This document shows positions 32,477-35,813 of a stretch of 35,813 nucleotides of DNA, piece by piece. Every line of letters begins with the position of its first letter. Position 1 is the first letter of the stretch. The position numbers and the translations under genes are program-made. This DNA is from an uncultured Burkholderiales bacterium (GTDB taxonomy: Bacteria; Pseudomonadota; Gammaproteobacteria; Burkholderiales; Burkholderiaceae_C). The notes under the pieces were generated by a model that had not been told where the DNA came from, ran no database searches, and saw nothing but the letters and a program-made list of their open reading frames with translations. The stretch is taken from contig CAIMUZ010000216.1 in the NCBI GenBank assembly GCA_903844775.1, positions 1 to 35,813 on the forward strand. The letters are read 5' to 3'.

Positions 32477-33967
32477 TCAAACTCTTTTTTTGACCACAGC
32501 GTAACGCGCTAGGGTTTTTTCTCTGGCCTCTGCATGGTTGACCACGGGCGAGGGATAGTCTTTTCCTAAACTGATGCCTGCGGTCAACAAGGCCATGGGC
32601 TTTGCCTCCCATGGCGCATGAATGTCGGCGCCTTCTAAGCCAGCCAACTGAGGCAAATAACGTTTAATGAATTTACCCTGGGGGTCAAATTTTTCACTCT
32701 GCGTGACGGGGTTAAAGATTCGGAAATAGGGCTGGGCATCGCATCCGCTGGAGCTGGCCCATTGCCAGCCGCCGTTGTTGGCCGATAAATCAAAGTCAAT
32801 CAGGTTTTGGGCAAAATATTTTTCGCCCCAGCGCCAATCAATGCCCAAATCTTTGGTCAGAAATGAAGCCACCACCATGCGCAGGCGGTTGTGCATGTAA
32901 CCCGTCTGATTGATTTGTGCCATGGCGGCGTCAACCAGTGGATAGCCCGTACGGCCTTCGCACCAGGCGGCAAACAAGGCTTTGCCATGGGGCCCGTGAT
33001 CCCAATGAATGGCATCGTACTCAGCTTTGAAACTGCGCTCGGCCACATGGGGAAAGTTGGCCAATATTTGGGCGTAAAAATCGCGCCAAATGAGCTCGGA
33101 CAACCAAACGCTTGCGCCCTGGCTGGTTTTGTATCTGCGCCATGCCTCAAGTGCCAATTGACGAATGGAGACGGTGCCGAAGCGCAGATGCACGCTTAAG
33201 TAGCTGGGGCCTTTGACGGCTGGAAAATTGCGTGTGTCATCGTACCGATCGATGCGGTGCAAAAAATCTTCAAGCAGGGCTTGAGCGCCTGAGACGCCCG
33301 TTTGGTAGTGAAGGGCCTTTAAATCGATATTTTCAAAGCCGATGTCGGGCAGGGTGGGCACGGGTGTGCGGTGAGCAAGGGGTCGTGGCACCAAGGCTGC
33401 AGCGTGCTCGGCCACAGGGTGAGGGGCCAAATCTTGGGGCTGAACTTTCTTCAGCCAGGCGTTTTTATAAGGGGTGAACACGGTGTAGGGGTTGCCTGCC
33501 AAAGTGAGCACCTCTTGGCGCTCAAAGACCACATGGTCTTTGTAGGTATGCAGGGCAATGCCAGCATTGGCCAAAGCGCCTCTTACTTGGGCATCGCGGC
33601 TGAGGGCGGCTGGCTCATCATCGTGGTTGGCAAAAACGGCTTGCGCCTCAATTTGCTTGGCCAGATGGGGAATCTCTTGGAGGGCGTTACCGTGCAAAAC
33701 AATGAGGCCCAACTGGCTTGCCAATTTGGCGTCTACACCCGCTTTGAGCGCGGTTTTCCTCAGCAATTCGTCTAATTCGACGAGTGATTCGCGAATAAAG
33801 GCCACTCTGCGGTCTTGGTTGGGCAGATGTTGGAGGATTTCGGTGTCAAAGACAAAAACGCACTGCACTTTGGTGCAGTTTTTGAGGGCGTGAAAGAGCG
33901 CGGCGTTGTCTGCCACCCGTAAATCTCGTCGAAACCAGACCAAGCCAGTAGAAAAGGGTTTGTGCAT
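32477..33967 (-). CDS. phrB: Deoxyribodipyrimidine photolyase (class I CPD photolyase family)
   Basis: Light-driven DNA repair flavoprotein of 496 residues. The N-terminal antenna domain starts GLVWFRRDLRVADNAAL. The C-terminal FAD domain shows SVHLRFGTVSIRQLAL, WLSELIWRDFYAQIL, GRTGYPLVDAAMAQINQTGYMHNRLRMVVASFL, DLGIDWRWGEKYFAQNLIDFDLSANNGGWQWASSSGCDAQPYFRIFNP and SEKFDPQGKFIKRYLPQL, the class I signature. It reverses cyclobutane pyrimidine dimers using FADH and blue light. A related cryptochrome is possible but the motifs fit CPD photolyase well. It diverges from yqgE across only 26 bases. Confidence 0.95.
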   Translation of the reverse strand: MHKPFSTGLVWFRRDLRVADNAALFHALKNCTKVQCVFVFDTEILQHLPNQDRRVAFIRESLVELDELLRKTALKAGVDAKLASQLGLIVLHGNALQEIPHLAKQIEAQAVFANHDDEPAALSRDAQVRGALANAGIALHTYKDHVVFERQEVLTLAGNPYTVFTPYKNAWLKKVQPQDLAPHPVAEHAAALVPRPLAHRTPVPTLPDIGFENIDLKALHYQTGVSGAQALLEDFLHRIDRYDDTRNFPAVKGPSYLSVHLRFGTVSIRQLALEAWRRYKTSQGASVWLSELIWRDFYAQILANFPHVAERSFKAEYDAIHWDHGPHGKALFAAWCEGRTGYPLVDAAMAQINQTGYMHNRLRMVVASFLTKDLGIDWRWGEKYFAQNLIDFDLSANNGGWQWASSSGCDAQPYFRIFNPVTQSEKFDPQGKFIKRYLPQLAGLEGADIHAPWEAKPMALLTAGISLGKDYPSPVVNHAEAREKTLARYAVVKKRV

Positions 33968-33993
33968 GGGTTTGAGGCCGTTAAAATTGGAAC

Positions 33994-34638
33994 ATGTCTG
34001 CCGATTTTGCCTCCACTCAGCTTTCGCATCATTTTTTGATCGCCATGCCCGGTTTGGAGGACCCTACTTTTGCCAAAAGTGTGGTTTATTTGTGCGAGCA
34101 CTCCGAGCGCGGCGCCATGGGCTTGATCATCAACAAGCCCGGTGAACTCAGTTTGAAGCATTTGTTCGACAAAGTCGAGCTGCCCTTAAAGCGGGAAGAC
34201 TTATTGCAATCCAATGTATTGCATGGCGGCCCCGTTCAAACTGAGCGCGGTTTTGTGCTGCATGAGCCCATGCTTGAAGAAGACACCGTCAATTCTGAAA
34301 AATCAGAATCTACCGAGCCTCCAGAAACTCTTGCGCAAAGCAATTCTATTTACGCTTCCACCTTGAGCGTGCCAGGCGGCCTGGCCATGACCACCTCCAA
34401 AGATGTGTTGGAGGCGATGTCAAACGGTTCGGGCCCTAAGCGCGTGTTGGTGACCTTGGGCTACTCTTCTTGGGGCGAAGGTCAACTTGAATCTGAAATT
34501 GGTGAGAACAGCTGGCTCACCGTTGAAGCTGACCCTGCTGTGATCTTTGACACCCCCATTGAACAGCGCTACGAAAAAGCGCTGGCACTGTTGGGCTTGC
34601 AGTCTTGGATGTTGTCCACCGTGGCGGGCCACGCATGA
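33994..34638 (+). CDS. yqgE: YqgE/AlgH family protein (UPF0301)
   Basis: Protein of 214 residues of the YqgE/AlgH family, whose function is not settled (AlgH was linked to alginate regulation in Pseudomonas). Landmarks are LSHHFLIAMPGLEDPTFAKSVVYLCEHSERGAMGLIINKP and VLHGGPVQTERGFVLHEP. Later ones are GGLAMTTSKDVLEAMSNGSGPKRVLVTLGYSSWGEGQLESEI and NSWLTVEADPAVIFDTPIEQRYEKAL. It is longer than E. coli YqgE (187) because of an acidic insert around residues 95-125 (EEDTVNSEKSESTEPPETLAQ). It overlaps ruvX by four bases in the conserved yqgE-ruvX order. Confidence 0.95.
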   Translation: MSADFASTQLSHHFLIAMPGLEDPTFAKSVVYLCEHSERGAMGLIINKPGELSLKHLFDKVELPLKREDLLQSNVLHGGPVQTERGFVLHEPMLEEDTVNSEKSESTEPPETLAQSNSIYASTLSVPGGLAMTTSKDVLEAMSNGSGPKRVLVTLGYSSWGEGQLESEIGENSWLTVEADPAVIFDTPIEQRYEKALALLGLQSWMLSTVAGHA

Positions 34639-35051
34639 GCCTAGACCAGGCGCTCATTGTGCCTGCGTCGCAGCAGAGTTTTTTGGCTTTTGATTTCGGT
34701 CTCAAACGCACGGGTGTCGCGGTGGGCAATCGCATGCTGCGTCAAGCCACGCCGCAAGCCACCGTGGTCGCTGAAGGTGATGCGCGCTTTGAGCTGATAG
34801 AAAAACGCATCAAAGAATGGACCCCTGATGCCCTGGTGGTGGGCGTCCCTTTTCACCCTGATGGCGCCTCGCATGAAAACACTTTGCGCGCGCAAAAATT
34901 TGCCCGCCAATTGCGCGGCCGTTTTGGTTTGAATGTTTATGAAGTTGATGAGCGTTACAGCACCACCGAAGCCATTTCAAATGGTGCGAAGGATGCTGAC
35001 GCTGCATCGGCATGCATTATTTTGGAACAATTTTTAAGGAGTCTGCCTTGA
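34635..35051 (+). CDS. ruvX: Holliday junction resolvase-like RuvX (YqgF)
   Basis: RNase H-fold nuclease of 138 residues. FLAFDFGLKRTGVAVGN gives the first catalytic aspartate, DALVVGVPFHPDG the second strand, and YEVDERYSTTEAISNG the acidic ExD region. KDADAASACIILEQFL supplies the last aspartate. In E. coli it takes part in pre-16S rRNA 5' processing; a recombination role is also proposed. Start ATG 34635 overlaps the yqgE stop (ATGA); an in-frame codon ten residues earlier lies within yqgE. It overlaps pyrR through TTGA. Confidence 0.95.
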   Translation: MSLDQALIVPASQQSFLAFDFGLKRTGVAVGNRMLRQATPQATVVAEGDARFELIEKRIKEWTPDALVVGVPFHPDGASHENTLRAQKFARQLRGRFGLNVYEVDERYSTTEAISNGAKDADAASACIILEQFLRSLP

Positions 35052-35578
35052 GTGCATTGGCTTTGAATGCAGAGGCGCTTTACAGCGAACTCTTGCGTGG
35101 TGTGCGAGCGATGTGCACCCCAGAAACACGTTTGGTGGGCATCACCTCCGGCGGCGCTTGGTTGGCCGAGCGTTTGCAAAAAGACTTGGGCCTGAGCGGC
35201 AAACATGGCAGTATTTCCTCCGCCATGCACCGCGATGACTTTGCGCAACGCGGCTTGTCAGCCGGTGGACAAACCACCTTGCCGTTTGAAATTCAAGGCG
35301 CCGATGTGTTGATTTTGGACGATGTGCTCTACACCGGCCGCACCATTCGCGCGGTGGTCAATGAGTTGTTTGACTACGGCCGACCCGCCAATGTGAGGCT
35401 GGCAGTGTTGGTCGACCGCGGCGGCAGACAACTGCCGATTCAGGCCGACTTTGCCGCCGCACGTGTGGCCTTGCCTGATTCGCAGTCACTTGCGCTGGCG
35501 CGCTTGGCCAACGGTGAGTTCAGTTTTGAAGTGCAAGCCGAAGCCAAAGACGAATCAAGTTCAGTAGGAAAAAAATAA
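35048..35578 (+). CDS. pyrR: PyrR: uracil phosphoribosyltransferase/pyrimidine operon regulator homologue
   Basis: Type I phosphoribosyltransferase fold, 176 residues. The PRPP-binding loop is [21 protein letters not shown], and [14 protein letters not shown] and [19 protein letters not shown] are typical of PyrR. In Bacillus PyrR is an RNA-binding attenuator and weak uracil phosphoribosyltransferase. In proteobacteria the RNA role is less certain, and no attenuator structure is visible between pyrR and pyrB here. Start TTG 35048 has AAGGAG six bases upstream and overlaps the ruvX stop codon as TTGA; an in-frame ATG at 35012 lies within ruvX without a comparable site. pyrB follows after two bases. 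Confidence 0.94.
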   Translation: MSALALNAEALYSELLRGVRAMCTPETRLVGITSGGAWLAERLQKDLGLSGKHGSISSAMHRDDFAQRGLSAGGQTTLPFEIQGADVLILDDVLYTGRTIRAVVNELFDYGRPANVRLAVLVDRGGRQLPIQADFAAARVALPDSQSLALARLANGEFSFEVQAEAKDESSSVGKK

Positions 35579-35580
35579 CA

Positions 35581-35813
35581 ATGCTCTACAAACGCAACCC
35601 CCAACTCAACAAGAACGGCGAGCTTATTCACTTGCTGTCGACCGAAGGTTTGTCGCGTGACATGCTCACGCACATTTTGGACAGCGCAGCCAACTTTGTC
35701 AGTGTCAGCGATCGTGAAGTGAAAAAGGTGCCCTTGCTGCGCGGCAAAAGCGTCTTCAACTTATTCTTCGAAAACAGCACGCGCACACGCACCACCTTTG
35801 AAATTGCGGCCAC
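35581..35813 (+). CDS. pyrB: Aspartate carbamoyltransferase, 5' part only (cut by window end)
   Basis: First 77 residues of the catalytic chain of aspartate transcarbamoylase, the committed step of pyrimidine synthesis. The N-terminus [28 protein letters not shown] is followed by [21 protein letters not shown], the carbamoyl-phosphate binding STRTR motif. The frame runs off the window. It follows pyrR after two bases, with AGGAAA upstream in the pyrR 3' end, giving the conserved order pyrR-pyrB, usually continued by pyrC. Confidence 0.95.
   Translation, partial: MLYKRNPQLNKNGELIHLLSTEGLSRDMLTHILDSAANFVSVSDREVKKVPLLRGKSVFNLFFENSTRTRTTFEIAA

Noticed and set aside
32485-32491. Run of seven T as a terminator tail
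   Set aside because: It encodes the Lys-Lys-Arg end of photolyase on the minus strand and is 20 bases away from the only stem.
1-35813. CRISPR arrays, tRNA or rRNA genes, insertion sequences, attachment sites
   Set aside because: No regularly spaced repeats, no cloverleaf-like genes, no transposase or integrase and no long terminal repeats were seen on either strand.

Overview
The window reads as a chromosomal segment of a Burkholderiales betaproteobacterium, most likely Comamonadaceae of the Limnohabitans/Rhodoferax kind. This is inferred from the moderate GC content, the conserved blocks dusB-fis-purH, rubredoxin/thiD/hemL and yqgE-ruvX-pyrR-pyrB, the TTT (Bug) solute receptors and the paa genes. 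It is gene-dense: no gap between genes exceeds about 170 bp. I see no tRNA, rRNA, CRISPR array, insertion sequence or phage gene.

Region 1 (1-7944) looks like an organic-acid uptake and catabolism region. It holds a truncated FAD-linked 2-hydroxyacid dehydrogenase (-), a serine/alanine-glyoxylate-type aminotransferase followed by a TTT receptor (+), a DapA-family class I aldolase (-), and a TAXI-TRAP transporter made of a receptor plus a fused permease (+). Three of these genes share a near-identical translation-initiation sequence.

Region 2 (8022-10586) holds poorly characterised genes. They are a secreted protein with an RcnB-like C-terminus, a convergent His-rich secreted protein, a small cupin, and an exported SUMF1/FGE-fold protein that lacks the FGE catalytic cysteines.

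Region 3 (10634-14152) is a phenylacetate (paa) sub-cluster: a divergent enoyl-CoA hydratase, then paaG-paaI-paaK. The divergent promoter region holds a nearly perfect 30-bp palindrome of the kind bound by PaaR-type TetR repressors.

Region 4 (14170-19488) is housekeeping: an M61 peptidase, a DUF3429 membrane protein, dsbC, a UbiH-family hydroxylase and ychF.

Region 5 (19509-26440) is the most striking part. It is a compact, divergently transcribed module that fits the phthalate 4,5-dioxygenase route to protocatechuate. The minus operon encodes the dioxygenase reductase, the cis-dihydrodiol dehydrogenase and a MarR-family regulator. The plus operon encodes the Rieske oxygenase, a TTT receptor, 4,5-dihydroxyphthalate decarboxylase and a TauE/SafE permease. 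A 16-bp inverted repeat sits where the two divergent promoters overlap and is the natural candidate operator for the MarR protein.

Region 6 (26466-35813) is conserved housekeeping: a YqaA/DedA-type membrane protein, dusB-fis-purH, hemL and thiD, rubredoxin, photolyase, then yqgE-ruvX-pyrR-pyrB, with pyrB cut by the window end. The ThiD homologue has glutamate in place of the usual catalytic cysteine.
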